From Paenibacillus pabuli (GTDB lineage Bacteria; Bacillota; Bacilli; Paenibacillales; Paenibacillaceae): a stretch of 64,000 nucleotides of DNA. Shown piece after piece: positions 8,822 to 16,759 of this stretch (positions are counted from its first letter, which is position 1; each line of letters opens with the position of its first letter). The position numbers and the translations under genes were made by a program. Location of the stretch: NCBI RefSeq assembly GCF_039831995.1, contig NZ_JBDOIO010000003.1:1364001-1428000 (forward strand), in the 5' to 3' direction. The notes beneath the pieces were generated by a model. The model was not told the DNA's origin and did not search any database. It saw nothing but the letters and a program-made list of their open reading frames with translations.

Positions 8822-8847
8822 AGTATACTTTTTCTCGTGAGAGAAAA
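8822..8847 (-). promoter_or_regulatory. Palindrome at the heme oxygenase promoter
   Basis: A TATACT -10 element (minus strand, 8827-8822) is preceded by TTTTCTC-GTGA-GAGAAAA (8830-8847), a perfect 7-4-7 inverted repeat that would lie in the promoter spacer. It is well placed for a repressor. It does not match the Fur box I would expect for iron control. Confidence 0.4.
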
Positions 8848-8929
8848 CTACTTGCCTCCGTCCCTTTACCAATTAAAAGGTGTATACCGTTGTTAGTGTA
8901 CGTTCGTGTTCCTCATTAACTGCCTATAC

Positions 8930-8946
8930 TACTTATTTAATAAGTA
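8930..8946. repeat. 17-base palindrome, candidate operator
   Basis: TACTTATT-T-AATAAGTA is a perfect 8-1-8 inverted repeat in the divergent gap, about 140 bases before the Nif3-like start. Confidence 0.4.
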
Positions 8947-9084
8947 AAATGGGCCCCTTACATTATGCTTGCCGGGAGCCACCTTTAATTTAAAAACTAT
9001 TCATTTCATTGGTCAAACTTAATGATGGCACATCTTCAAAATGATACACTGGGAATATATTCTGTCATTGGAGGTATCATATTC

Positions 9085-9882
9085 ATGGAGATAACCGTTC
9101 AAGATATTATACATCATTTGACTGCTCATGTTGAATTGCGGGATAACACCGTGGATCAGTTAATTAGCGGATCGATGGATCAACTCGTCACTGGTGTTGT
9201 TGTTGCATTCATGCCTACTCAGCAGGTCATTGAACAAGCGGTACAACAGGGGGCCAATCTGATCATCGCTCATGAATCTCCCTTCTATAACCACCATAGT
9301 CATACGAAATGGTTAACCGAAGACCCTGTTTATCAGGCCAAGCGTAACCTCATTGATGAAGCCGGAATTGCCATCTATCGCTGTCATGATTCCATTCATC
9401 AAGTTCAACCCGACGGCATCAATGAAGGTCTGGTTCAGGCATTGGGATGGACATCCTTCCTTGAGCAAAGGAAGCTGGAAGCAGACATTCTTTACTTCGA
9501 TCATAACTTCACGGTTCAGCAGATTGCAGAACATATCAAACGGACACTAAATATTAAATATGTGCGCGTTGCTGGCAATTTGGAGATGACATGCCAACGT
9601 GCAGCCGTATTGGTTGGTTTTCGCGGTAATGGGAATCTAACTATCCCTCTACTGCATAACGAGCGATTGGATCTTATTATCGCGGGCGAGGGCTTCGAAT
9701 GGGAAACACCGGAATACATACGTGATGCTGTGCAGCAAGGCAGGCAGCAGGCCCTGATCATGATGGGACATGCCGAAAGTGAGGCTTCCGGGATGAAGCT
9801 CCTCGCAACGAGGCTTGACGAAGACTTACCTGGATTGCCTGTAACCTTTGTTGGAGAACAGCCTGTATATAACGTGCTTTAA
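9085..9882 (+). CDS. Nif3-like dinuclear metal centre family protein
   Basis: A 265-residue member of the Nif3/YqfO family (often named GTP cyclohydrolase I type 2), a widely conserved hexameric di-metal fold of uncertain function. The N-terminal LIIAHESPFYNHH and C-terminal GHAESEASG segments correspond to the metal-binding loops. The first loop usually reads HH; here it is HE, so the metal site may differ from the norm. The ATG at 9085 is preceded by GGAGG ten bases upstream; an in-frame ATG at 9022 lacks a site. A terminator follows at 9903. Confidence 0.85.
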   Translation: MEITVQDIIHHLTAHVELRDNTVDQLISGSMDQLVTGVVVAFMPTQQVIEQAVQQGANLIIAHESPFYNHHSHTKWLTEDPVYQAKRNLIDEAGIAIYRCHDSIHQVQPDGINEGLVQALGWTSFLEQRKLEADILYFDHNFTVQQIAEHIKRTLNIKYVRVAGNLEMTCQRAAVLVGFRGNGNLTIPLLHNERLDLIIAGEGFEWETPEYIRDAVQQGRQQALIMMGHAESEASGMKLLATRLDEDLPGLPVTFVGEQPVYNVL

Positions 9883-9902
9883 TTAATTTTTGCTTGATCT
9901 CC

Positions 9903-9927
9903 GCTCTCTGCGAAGAGGGCTTCTTTT
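9903..9927 (+). terminator. Intrinsic terminator of the Nif3-like gene
   Basis: A 7-bp stem (9903-9909 with 9914-9920, one G.U pair) with a GCGA tetraloop is followed by TTCTTTT. Confidence 0.7.
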
Positions 9928-10133
9928 AATTTTTCTCCGAAAAGAATCCTTAGTTGCTGTCTGTTTATATTTAGATTGTACGACCTCCACTTCGCTCACA
10001 TGTGGATTTTTATGCTCCAATGTTGTACGCTGTTTGCTATGGTTTTGGAGTTCAGGACATTTGTCCTTGGCGATCGGGGCACTTCTATCATTTAATAGAA
10101 GTCGAAGTAACACAGTGATAAGGAGCGTACAGC
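9928..10133 (+). other. Structured leader region before the DMT/Crp operon
   Basis: This 206-base stretch contains several inverted repeats: CTCCAA/TTGGAG (around 10015-10055), GGACATTTGTCC (about 10054-10065) and a perfect 8-6-8 hairpin at 10081-10102 just before the ribosome binding site. A minus-strand frame of 76 codons crosses it but has no ribosome binding site. It may be a regulatory leader or a dispersed repeat. Confidence 0.35.
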
Positions 10134-10559
10134 ATGAAAGGAATTATTTTTGCATTACTCGGCGGTGCCTGCATTACGCTGCAAGGTGTGGCCAATACCC
10201 GAATCAGTGCGGATATGGGTACGTGGCAAGCCGCCACCATTACACAACTTACCGGCTTTATCTTAGCTGCCGTCATCCTGATGTTTGTCCGTGATGTCAA
10301 TCTGCAGGGATTAAAGCAAGTCAAACCACTATACCTGGCCGGAGGCGCCTTCGGTGCAGTCATTATTTTCAGCGAAGTGTCCGCCATTCAGCAAATCGGG
10401 GTAACCTTCACGATCTCCGCCCTGCTGATTGCACAGCTGTTCCTGACGTTTCTGGTCGACAGCAACGGGTGGTTTGGTGTAGTGAAGCAGAAGATGAAGC
10501 TGCCGCAATTTCTAGGCATAGCACTCATGATTACGGGTGTTGTTATTATGAAACTGTAG
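10134..10559 (+). CDS. Half-size DMT transporter (DUF606/YdcZ type), first of a pair
   Basis: A 141-residue membrane protein with about five helices, typical of the DUF606 branch of the drug/metabolite transporter superfamily. Members work as paired half-transporters, and a second one (11319) lies downstream in the same direction with a Crp/Fnr-type regulator gene between them. The ATG has AAGGAG eight bases upstream. Substrate is unknown. The N-terminal segment GGACITLQGVANTRI resembles the matching segment GSLVSLQTVFNSKV of the partner, showing that the two are paralogues. Confidence 0.85.
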   Translation: MKGIIFALLGGACITLQGVANTRISADMGTWQAATITQLTGFILAAVILMFVRDVNLQGLKQVKPLYLAGGAFGAVIIFSEVSAIQQIGVTFTISALLIAQLFLTFLVDSNGWFGVVKQKMKLPQFLGIALMITGVVIMKL

Positions 10560-10605
10560 GTTCCTTTTTAGTTTGCACAAGAACAGGTCGGGGGCGAAGT
10601 TCTTT

Positions 10606-11304
10606 ATGGAAGAAGTCCATGATGAAAATCAATTGTTGCACTACTTGAAGCAGTACCAGCTCGAAACCGTATTTTCCGAGCCCCTGCGTCCATTGATGAC
10701 CGTATGTCATTTTGAAAAATGTGAATTGATTTGCCGCCAGGGTGGAGCATCGGAATACTTATATGTGCTGGTGGAAGGCAAAATCAAGATTTTTACCACG
10801 TCCGCCCAGGACAAAACTCTCGTGCTCTGCTTCAAAACACCACTTGAAGTTGTTGGGGACGTGGAGTATGTCCGGGAAAGCCATATCATTAATACCGTGC
10901 AGGCTGTCACGCCTGTTGTCATGCTGCGTATCCACTACCGGCACCTGGCCGAACATGCAGGCGACTATGCCCCATTGCTTAAATTTTTGCTAAAGATCAT
11001 TTCTCATAAGTTCTATATCGATTCGAACTTTTCGAGCTTTAACCTGATGTATCCGGTCGAGGTCCGTTTAGCCAGCTACCTGCTGTCCATCTCCACCGAG
11101 GAAGCAGGTACAGTCGTACATGAAGGACTGGATTCGTTCAATCTGACCGACATCGCCAACCTGATCGGTACAAGCTACCGGCATCTAAACCGGGTCATTC
11201 AGAAGCTATGTACAGACGGGTTTATTGAACGCAATCAAGGATTTATTCAGGTCAAGGATCGAGCCGGTTTGCGTCACATCGCGGGTCACAACATTTATGA
11301 ATAA
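10606..11304 (+). CDS. Crp/Fnr-family regulator (YeiL-like)
   Basis: A 232-residue regulator with an N-terminal cyclic-nucleotide-binding-like beta-barrel (about 20-130; YLYVLVEGKIKIF) and a C-terminal winged helix-turn-helix (LTDIANLIGTSYRHLNRVIQ, about 180-200). It resembles the YeiL branch. No cysteine cluster of the FNR type is obvious, so the effector cannot be named. I chose the ATG at 10606, preceded by a purine-rich GGGGGC; an upstream TTG at 10573 is possible. It sits between two paired half-transporter genes and probably controls them. Confidence 0.85.
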   Translation: MEEVHDENQLLHYLKQYQLETVFSEPLRPLMTVCHFEKCELICRQGGASEYLYVLVEGKIKIFTTSAQDKTLVLCFKTPLEVVGDVEYVRESHIINTVQAVTPVVMLRIHYRHLAEHAGDYAPLLKFLLKIISHKFYIDSNFSSFNLMYPVEVRLASYLLSISTEEAGTVVHEGLDSFNLTDIANLIGTSYRHLNRVIQKLCTDGFIERNQGFIQVKDRAGLRHIAGHNIYE

Positions 11305-11318
11305 GGAGTTTACAACCG

Positions 11319-11807
11319 ATGATCGTTACGGGTATATTGCTCGCATTACTTGCAGGCTCACTTGTCAGTCTGCAAACCGTTTTTAATAGTAAAGTCAATG
11401 AAAAGACCGGGTCATGGTCTACGACAACGATGGTTCTTTTCACCGGATTTATTGCCTCTTTCCTGATTTCGTTGCTGGTGGAAGGCAAAAACACGTTCAG
11501 CTTCCAACACATGCAGCCATGGTACTGGGTAAGTGGTGCTATCGGTGTAGGCGTCGTATTCTGTCTCGTTCAGGGAATGAAGCTGCTCGGGCCTACCTTT
11601 GCCATATCCATTGTTCTGACCTCTCAGCTGAGTTTTGCCCTGTTGTTTGATTCGATGGGTTGGCTCGGACTGGAGAAGATCCCCTTCTCCTGGAATCAGC
11701 TGTTCGGCGTGCTTGTAATCGTCGGTGGGATCGTATTATTTAAATTTGGCGGCAGTCAGAACAAAAAATCGGAGAAAACTCGCGGGGCTCTTCGGTCCGA
11801 TTCTTAA
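11319..11807 (+). CDS. Half-size DMT transporter (DUF606/YdcZ type), second of a pair
   Basis: A 162-residue membrane protein with about five helices, paralogous to the gene at 10134. AAGGAG lies nine bases before the ATG and the gap to the regulator stop is only 14 bases, so regulator and transporter are co-transcribed. The most likely arrangement is a heterodimer of the two half-transporters. The charged C-terminal tail (QNKKSEKTRG) should face the cytoplasm. A strong bidirectional terminator closes the operon. Confidence 0.85.
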   Translation: MIVTGILLALLAGSLVSLQTVFNSKVNEKTGSWSTTTMVLFTGFIASFLISLLVEGKNTFSFQHMQPWYWVSGAIGVGVVFCLVQGMKLLGPTFAISIVLTSQLSFALLFDSMGWLGLEKIPFSWNQLFGVLVIVGGIVLFKFGGSQNKKSEKTRGALRSDS

Positions 11808-11820
11808 TAACGCATGCAAA

Positions 11821-11866
11821 AAAGAGAGTGTCCAGCATCAGCAAGATGGGTTGGACACTCTCTTTT
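11821..11866. terminator. Bidirectional terminator between convergent genes
   Basis: A 14-bp perfect stem (11821-11834 with 11852-11865) is flanked by A and T runs, so it can stop transcription from the transporter operon and from the YebC-family gene. Confidence 0.9.
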
Positions 11867-11894
11867 CAATAGACCCGAGCATTTGAACGTAATC

Positions 11895-12611
11895 TTATAC
11901 GAACTCTACGTTGTGGTACACCTGCTGAACATCTTCAAGGTCTTCTAGGGCATCAATCAATTTTTCGAATTGAGCCTGTGCATCCTCGGGAAGTTCAATA
12001 TGGTTTTGCGCCAGCATCGTCAGCTCGGCAACGGTGAACTCGGTCACGCCAGCAGCTTTGAAAGCTTCCTGTACCGCATGGAATTGGTCTGGCTCCGCGT
12101 ATACGATCACAGCTTCATCCTCATCCACGATATCCCGTACATCCACGTCTGCTTCAAGCAGGATTTCTAGCACTTCTTCAGAGTTTTTGCCTTCTACGCC
12201 GATGACCGCCGTTGGATCGAACATGTAAGCAACAGAACCGCTGACACCCATGTTTCCGCCGTTTTTGTTAAAAGCGGAGCGAACTTCAGGAGCTGTCCGG
12301 TTCACATTGTTGGTGAGTGCATCCACGATAACCATCGCACCATTCGGTCCGAAGCCTTCATAACGCAGCTCTTCATAGTTCTCATCCCCGCTGCCTTTAG
12401 CCTTTTCCATCGCGCGATCGATAATCGCTTTTGGCACATTATACGTTTTCGCACGTTCCAGCACGACTTTCAACGCACGGTTTGCCTCCGGGTCTGGTTC
12501 ACCCTTCTTGGCAGCTACATAAATCTCAACGCCGAACTTGGCATAAACCCGGCTTGTATTTGCATCTTTTGAAGCTTTTTTTTCCTTAATATTATTCCAC
12601 TTACGACCCAT
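11895..12611 (-). CDS. YebC/PmpR-family protein (YeeI-like)
   Basis: A 238-residue YebC-family protein starting with the family hallmark MGRKWNNIK and keeping [14 protein letters not shown] and NVNRT. It most resembles the YeeI (YebC2) branch of Bacillales. The family was long annotated as transcription regulators; recent work on YebC-type proteins points to a role in relieving ribosome stalling on proline-rich stretches. The start at 12611 follows the family N-terminus; an in-frame ATG at 12635 exists. A single gene with its own promoter at 12658-12686. Confidence 0.92.
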   Translation of the reverse strand: MGRKWNNIKEKKASKDANTSRVYAKFGVEIYVAAKKGEPDPEANRALKVVLERAKTYNVPKAIIDRAMEKAKGSGDENYEELRYEGFGPNGAMVIVDALTNNVNRTAPEVRSAFNKNGGNMGVSGSVAYMFDPTAVIGVEGKNSEEVLEILLEADVDVRDIVDEDEAVIVYAEPDQFHAVQEAFKAAGVTEFTVAELTMLAQNHIELPEDAQAQFEKLIDALEDLEDVQQVYHNVEFV

Positions 12612-12657
12612 ATCGTTTCCGCTCACTTTCAACATGTAATCTGCATTCTACCTAGTT

Positions 12658-12687
12658 ATTATATCTTGTTGAGACTGCTTCAACAAG
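12658..12687 (-). promoter_or_regulatory. Promoter of the YebC-family gene with overlapping palindrome
   Basis: TTGTTG and TATAAT (12658-12663) are 17 bases apart on the minus strand. An 8-7-8 inverted repeat (CTTGTTGA 12665-12672, TCAACAAG 12680-12687) covers the -35 and spacer. The rest of the gap to 12853 shows nothing distinct. Confidence 0.6.
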
Positions 12688-12853
12688 TTCAGTATGACGA
12701 AATAATGGTAATCTTGCATGGCAAACGGCCTTCAGATGCAGGCTGTAACGTCCTCTGGCCCCTTCATTAACGTCTCAGCACACTCTACATATCTTCAGTT
12801 CCTGTAGTATGAAGGGCTTTGCCGGATGCCAGAAGATCAATGAATCTAGCACA

Positions 12854-12880
12854 AAGAGCACTCCCACAGGGAATGCTCTT
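12854..12880 (-). terminator. Terminator of the cysJI operon
   Basis: Stem 12854-12860 with 12874-12880, one mismatch, then TCCC/GGGA with a 3-base loop. It lies 16 bases after the cysI stop and is followed by TTTG on the minus strand. Confidence 0.7.
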
Positions 12881-12895
12881 CGAACAAACGATTAA

Positions 12896-14617
12896 TCAGG
12901 CATGAAACTGCTGGCCGTCCAGCACTTCAGGCACATAACCGGCACGAATAACAAAATCACCGAAATGTTCACCTTCATGACGTTCTCTCGCATACTGATG
13001 CACCATTGGAGTCAACGTATCCAGGATCTCTGCTTCACCAATGTTTTCTTTATAGAGCTTGTTAAGACGATGACCCGTAAAGCTGCCACCAAGATACATA
13101 TTGTATTTTCCCGGAGCCTTACCGATAAACGAAACCTCGGCCAGCATTGGACGCGCGCATCCATTGGGGCATCCAGTCATACGAATGACGATCTCTTCGT
13201 CTCTCAGCCCTGCTTCATCCAGAACTGGCTCCAGCTTGTCGATCAGGGATGGCAGATAACGTTCGGACTCCGCCATGGCAAGACCACAGGTAGGGAGTGC
13301 TACACACGCCATGGAGTTTCGGCGCAGTGCCGAATAATGAGCGCCATCCGTAAGATTATACTGCTGAATCAGCGCTTCGATTTTTTTCTTCTTTTGGCTG
13401 CTGATGTCCCCAATAATGAGGTTTTGGTTAGCAGTCAGACGAAAGTCTCCATTATGGATCTTGGCAATTTCACGCAATCCCGTCATAAGTGGATAGCCGT
13501 CGATATCTTTTACTCGTCCATTTTGGATAAACAACGTATAATGCCATCTGCCATTGCTGCCTTTGACCCAGCCGTAACGATCTCCATTATGATCAAAATG
13601 GTAAGCACGTGCGGCTTCCAAACTCCAGCCCAATCGGTTCGTCAATTCCTCCACGAACCAGGCCAGCCCGCGATCATCAAGGGTATATTTGAAACGGGCG
13701 TGCTTACGTACTGCTCGATCTCCATAGTCCCGCTGAATCGTGACCGTTTTCTCCGCCACATCAATCATTTGCTCCGGTGTACAGAAGCCGATGACTTTGG
13801 ACACTTGCGGATATGTCTTCGGATCACCATGCGACATCCCCATTCCGCCGCCTACCGACACGTTGAAACCCTGCAGCTTGCCGTTCTCAACGATGGCGAT
13901 AAACCCTAGATCCTGCGAAAATACATCGACATCATTCGATGGTGGAACCGCAATCCCGATCTTGAACTTCCGCGGCAAATATACTTTGCCGTAGATCGGT
14001 TCCACTTCTTCGTCACTGGCTCCAGTATCAATCACTTTCTCCCCGTCCAGCCACAACTCATGATATGCCCGAGTACGTGGATCCAGATGGTTGCTTACCT
14101 GACAAGCCCACTCATATACTTCTGCGTGCACATCGGACTGATTGGGGTTCGGGTTGCACATCACGTTCCGATTCACGTCTCCGCATGCCGCAAGTGTGCT
14201 CAGCAGGGAATCGTTCACTTCACGGATCGTATTTTTGAGATCCCATTTCAATACACCATGGAGCTGAAAAGACTGACGTGTAGTCAGGCGAATCGTTCCG
14301 TTCGCATATTTATGAGCCACACGGTCCATCATGAGCCATTGCTCAGGAGTTACAATTCCGCCAGAGGCTCGTACACGCAGCATAAACTGGTAAGCAGGCT
14401 CAAGCTTCGACTTGTTTCGTTCGTTGCGCAGGTCACGGTCATCCTGCATATAGCTTCCGTGATGTTTCATCAGCCGGTTGTCATCCTCCGGAATCGAACC
14501 GCTAATGCGGTCGGCCAGCGTTTCGGTGAGACTGCCGCGCAAGTAATCGCTTTTGATCTTTATATCTTCCACATCGCTGTTTGTGCGCTGCGGATTCAGT
14601 AAGTTATTATAAGCCAT
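12896..14617 (-). CDS. cysI: Sulfite reductase [NADPH] hemoprotein beta-component
   Basis: A 573-residue siroheme/[4Fe-4S] subunit that reduces sulfite to sulfide with six electrons in assimilatory sulfur metabolism. The four cluster/siroheme cysteines are Cys438 and Cys444 (ACVALPTCG) and Cys483 and Cys487 (TGCPNGC), with the spacing of E. coli CysI. The siroheme-contacting [10 protein letters not shown] (112-121) is also present. Length is normal. AGGAGAAAG precedes the ATG. It follows cysJ by 51 bases, so the two subunits are made from one transcript. Confidence 0.97.
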   Translation of the reverse strand: MAYNNLLNPQRTNSDVEDIKIKSDYLRGSLTETLADRISGSIPEDDNRLMKHHGSYMQDDRDLRNERNKSKLEPAYQFMLRVRASGGIVTPEQWLMMDRVAHKYANGTIRLTTRQSFQLHGVLKWDLKNTIREVNDSLLSTLAACGDVNRNVMCNPNPNQSDVHAEVYEWACQVSNHLDPRTRAYHELWLDGEKVIDTGASDEEVEPIYGKVYLPRKFKIGIAVPPSNDVDVFSQDLGFIAIVENGKLQGFNVSVGGGMGMSHGDPKTYPQVSKVIGFCTPEQMIDVAEKTVTIQRDYGDRAVRKHARFKYTLDDRGLAWFVEELTNRLGWSLEAARAYHFDHNGDRYGWVKGSNGRWHYTLFIQNGRVKDIDGYPLMTGLREIAKIHNGDFRLTANQNLIIGDISSQKKKKIEALIQQYNLTDGAHYSALRRNSMACVALPTCGLAMAESERYLPSLIDKLEPVLDEAGLRDEEIVIRMTGCPNGCARPMLAEVSFIGKAPGKYNMYLGGSFTGHRLNKLYKENIGEAEILDTLTPMVHQYARERHEGEHFGDFVIRAGYVPEVLDGQQFHA

Positions 14618-14668
14618 GCTGCTTTCTCCTCTCGTCTCTGCGGGATGCCTTAATCAGATATTTCCGAA

Positions 14669-16507
14669 TTAATACACGTCCCGCTGATAACGTTTTTCCT
14701 GTTGCAACCTAGTCAGATACTCCAAGGCCTGCTCAGAAGTCAAACCGCCCTCTTGTTCAAGAATGGTAGCAAGTGCACCATGAACATCATGCGCCATCTT
14801 TTTCTCATCACCGCATACATAGATGACTGCGCCTTCCTGAAGCCATTGATACAGCTCTTTGCTGTTCTCCAGCATCCGGTGCTGAACATATACTTTGTGC
14901 TCGGTATCACGAGAGAACGCTACGTCCATCTTGGTGAGCACGCCATCTTTGAGCCAGCGCTGCCACTCGGTTTGGTAGAGGAAATCCGTAAGGAAATGCT
15001 GATCCCCATAGAACAACCACGTTTTGCCCTCGGCTCCCGTTTCCTCGCGCTCACCCAGGAACGATCTGAATGGGGCCACACCCGTTCCAGGCCCAATCAT
15101 AATGATTGGTGCATCGGGGTTCTCCGGCAATTTGAAGTTCGGATTATGCTGAATGTATACGGGCAGTCTGTCTCCTGCTTCAATACGCTCTGCCAGATGC
15201 ACCGAGCATACGCCGTAACGCTCTCTTCCGCGCGCTTCGTAGCGTACCGTGCGCACCGTAAGGTGTACTTCATCCGGGAATGACTTCGAACTGCTGGCGA
15301 TGGAGTATAAGCGTGCAGGAATTTTGCGAAGAACGGCTACAAATTCCCCAGCGGGTATGCCCTTCAGATTATAATCCTGTACCAGATCCAGCAGATCGCA
15401 GCTGTTCATGACATTGCGGAACTCGGCGTCATTCGCCAGCAAATTCGCAAGTCCGCTGTCAGGACTTAGTTTTGCAAGCTCCTGAGCTACCGGTTTGGTT
15501 ACAGCCGTAATTTCGAAATAGCGAAGCAATGCTTCATATACCGATACCTGCTCACCTGATTTGTTCACCGTTACACGTTCATCTGCATTCCATCCCATGG
15601 CTGCAATGAGCTCATTCACAAGACGAGGATGATTTTCCGGGAATACGCCCAGGCTGTCTCCTGGCTCATAGTCCAGATTGGAACCTTCCAAAGACAATTC
15701 GATATGTCGTGTCTCCCGGTCCGATCCCCTGCCGTTCAGATTGAGATTCTCCAGCACTTCTGCCTTGAATGGATTGGTCCGGTTGTACTCGGATTCCCCG
15801 CCACTTACCGCAGCGACAACAGCTTCGCTGGATATGTTACCCGCAGTTGCTGGCGTGCTGCTAAGGGAGGCAAGAACGTCATTCATCCATTCCGCTGCCG
15901 CTTCGTCAAAATCAACGTCACAGTCTACACGAGGAACAATTGGCGTACCACCAAGCTCCTGCAGACGCTGGTCGAAATCTTTGCCAGTCTGGCAGAAGAA
16001 CTCATACGAAGTATCTCCCAGCGCCAGCACGGAATATTTCAATCCGTCAAGCTTCGGGGCGCGTTTGCTGTTCAGGAACTCATGAAGCGGAATCGCATTA
16101 TCCGGCGGCTCGCCTTCACCGTGAGTACTGACAACAATGAGCAGATTCTCGATTTTTTTCAGTCCGTTCGGTTTGAAATCTCCCATGGCCGATAACGTCA
16201 CCTGAAGGCCTTGCTCCTCCAGTTTCTTAGCCAGCTTCTTGGATAATCCGCTGGAATTTCCCGTTTGGGATCCGTAGAGTACCGTTACTTCCCGGGAAGC
16301 CGGAGGTACACTGACAGCCGATACCGCTTCCGCTTGTACGTTTGGTGCTGCGCCTGTTCCGGCCGCTACTGCTGCGTTCCCCTGAATAGCTGTTAAATAT
16401 CCGCTAAGCCAAGTCTTTTGTGCATCGTTCAATGTAGGAATAAGACGGTTGAGCAGCTCAACCTGTTCCTGATTAAAAGGGCTGTTTGTCACTTGAAGTT
16501 CCACCAT
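14669..16507 (-). CDS. cysJ: Sulfite reductase [NADPH] flavoprotein alpha-component
   Basis: A 612-residue diflavin reductase passing electrons from NADPH through FAD and FMN to CysI. Order of domains: an N-terminal helical region, FMN-binding flavodoxin (from VLYGSQTGNSSG near residue 78 to about 215), FAD domain with RLYSIASS (about 400), and the NADP domain with GPGTGVAPFRSFL (about 475). The C-terminus YQRDVY is the family ending. GAGGTGG lies just before the ATG. It is the first gene of cysJI. Confidence 0.96.
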   Translation of the reverse strand: MVELQVTNSPFNQEQVELLNRLIPTLNDAQKTWLSGYLTAIQGNAAVAAGTGAAPNVQAEAVSAVSVPPASREVTVLYGSQTGNSSGLSKKLAKKLEEQGLQVTLSAMGDFKPNGLKKIENLLIVVSTHGEGEPPDNAIPLHEFLNSKRAPKLDGLKYSVLALGDTSYEFFCQTGKDFDQRLQELGGTPIVPRVDCDVDFDEAAAEWMNDVLASLSSTPATAGNISSEAVVAAVSGGESEYNRTNPFKAEVLENLNLNGRGSDRETRHIELSLEGSNLDYEPGDSLGVFPENHPRLVNELIAAMGWNADERVTVNKSGEQVSVYEALLRYFEITAVTKPVAQELAKLSPDSGLANLLANDAEFRNVMNSCDLLDLVQDYNLKGIPAGEFVAVLRKIPARLYSIASSSKSFPDEVHLTVRTVRYEARGRERYGVCSVHLAERIEAGDRLPVYIQHNPNFKLPENPDAPIIMIGPGTGVAPFRSFLGEREETGAEGKTWLFYGDQHFLTDFLYQTEWQRWLKDGVLTKMDVAFSRDTEHKVYVQHRMLENSKELYQWLQEGAVIYVCGDEKKMAHDVHGALATILEQEGGLTSEQALEYLTRLQQEKRYQRDVY

Positions 16508-16575
16508 TTGCCACCTCGCGCATTGCTTCGATTTTAATTCCTACTAAAATGATCAAATTTATTTCTACTCTCTAG

Positions 16576-16644
16576 AACCTAACACACCGGGTGTTGAGGG
16601 TCAATTTCAATGATTTTATAACATTTATCAGTTTCGCTGATAAA
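16576..16644 (-). promoter_or_regulatory. cysJI promoter with upstream hairpin
   Basis: TTGACC (16599-16604) and TAGGTT (16576-16581) are 17 bases apart on the minus strand, with the near-palindrome ACACC-C-GGTGT in the spacer. Upstream lies a perfect 8-5-8 inverted repeat (TTTATCAG/CTGATAAA, 16624-16644). Downstream, ATTTTA/TAAAAT arms (16531-16550) surround an ATTCC core. Any of these could bind a sulfur regulator; none is a match I can name firmly. Confidence 0.55.
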
Positions 16645-16683
16645 GGAACAATATGTACGAACTCACTAGATTTATGGTCATGC

Positions 16684-16728
16684 AAAAAAGGCTTACTATG
16701 TCCTTCAATCCAGGTCATAGTAAGCCTT
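16684..16728 (-). terminator. Terminator of the GH43/SLH gene
   Basis: A perfect 13-bp stem (16688-16700 with 16716-16728) followed on the minus strand by TTTTTT. Confidence 0.92.
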
Positions 16729-16759
16729 CTTTTCCTTACACTGAGCTATATTGTTTTCG

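Larger units (their letters stand above)
8704..9084. other. Divergent regulatory gap between heme oxygenase and Nif3-like genes
   Basis: This stretch holds no gene that I can support. It contains the probable heme oxygenase promoter (8822 region), a 17-base palindrome at 8930-8946 and the leader of the Nif3-like gene. Confidence 0.6.

Noticed and set aside
9883..10113. A 76-codon minus-strand frame
   Set aside because: No ribosome binding site, highly charged random-like composition; more likely to reflect a structured or repeated DNA element than a protein.
12902..13909. A 335-codon plus-strand frame antisense to cysI
   Set aside because: It has no ribosome binding site, no recognisable motifs, and the opposite strand encodes an unmistakable sulfite reductase.
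16508..16575. A SAM riboswitch or T-box in the cysJI leader
   Set aside because: The leader is too short and shows neither the SAM-I core nor a T-box sequence; only a promoter and inverted repeats are visible.
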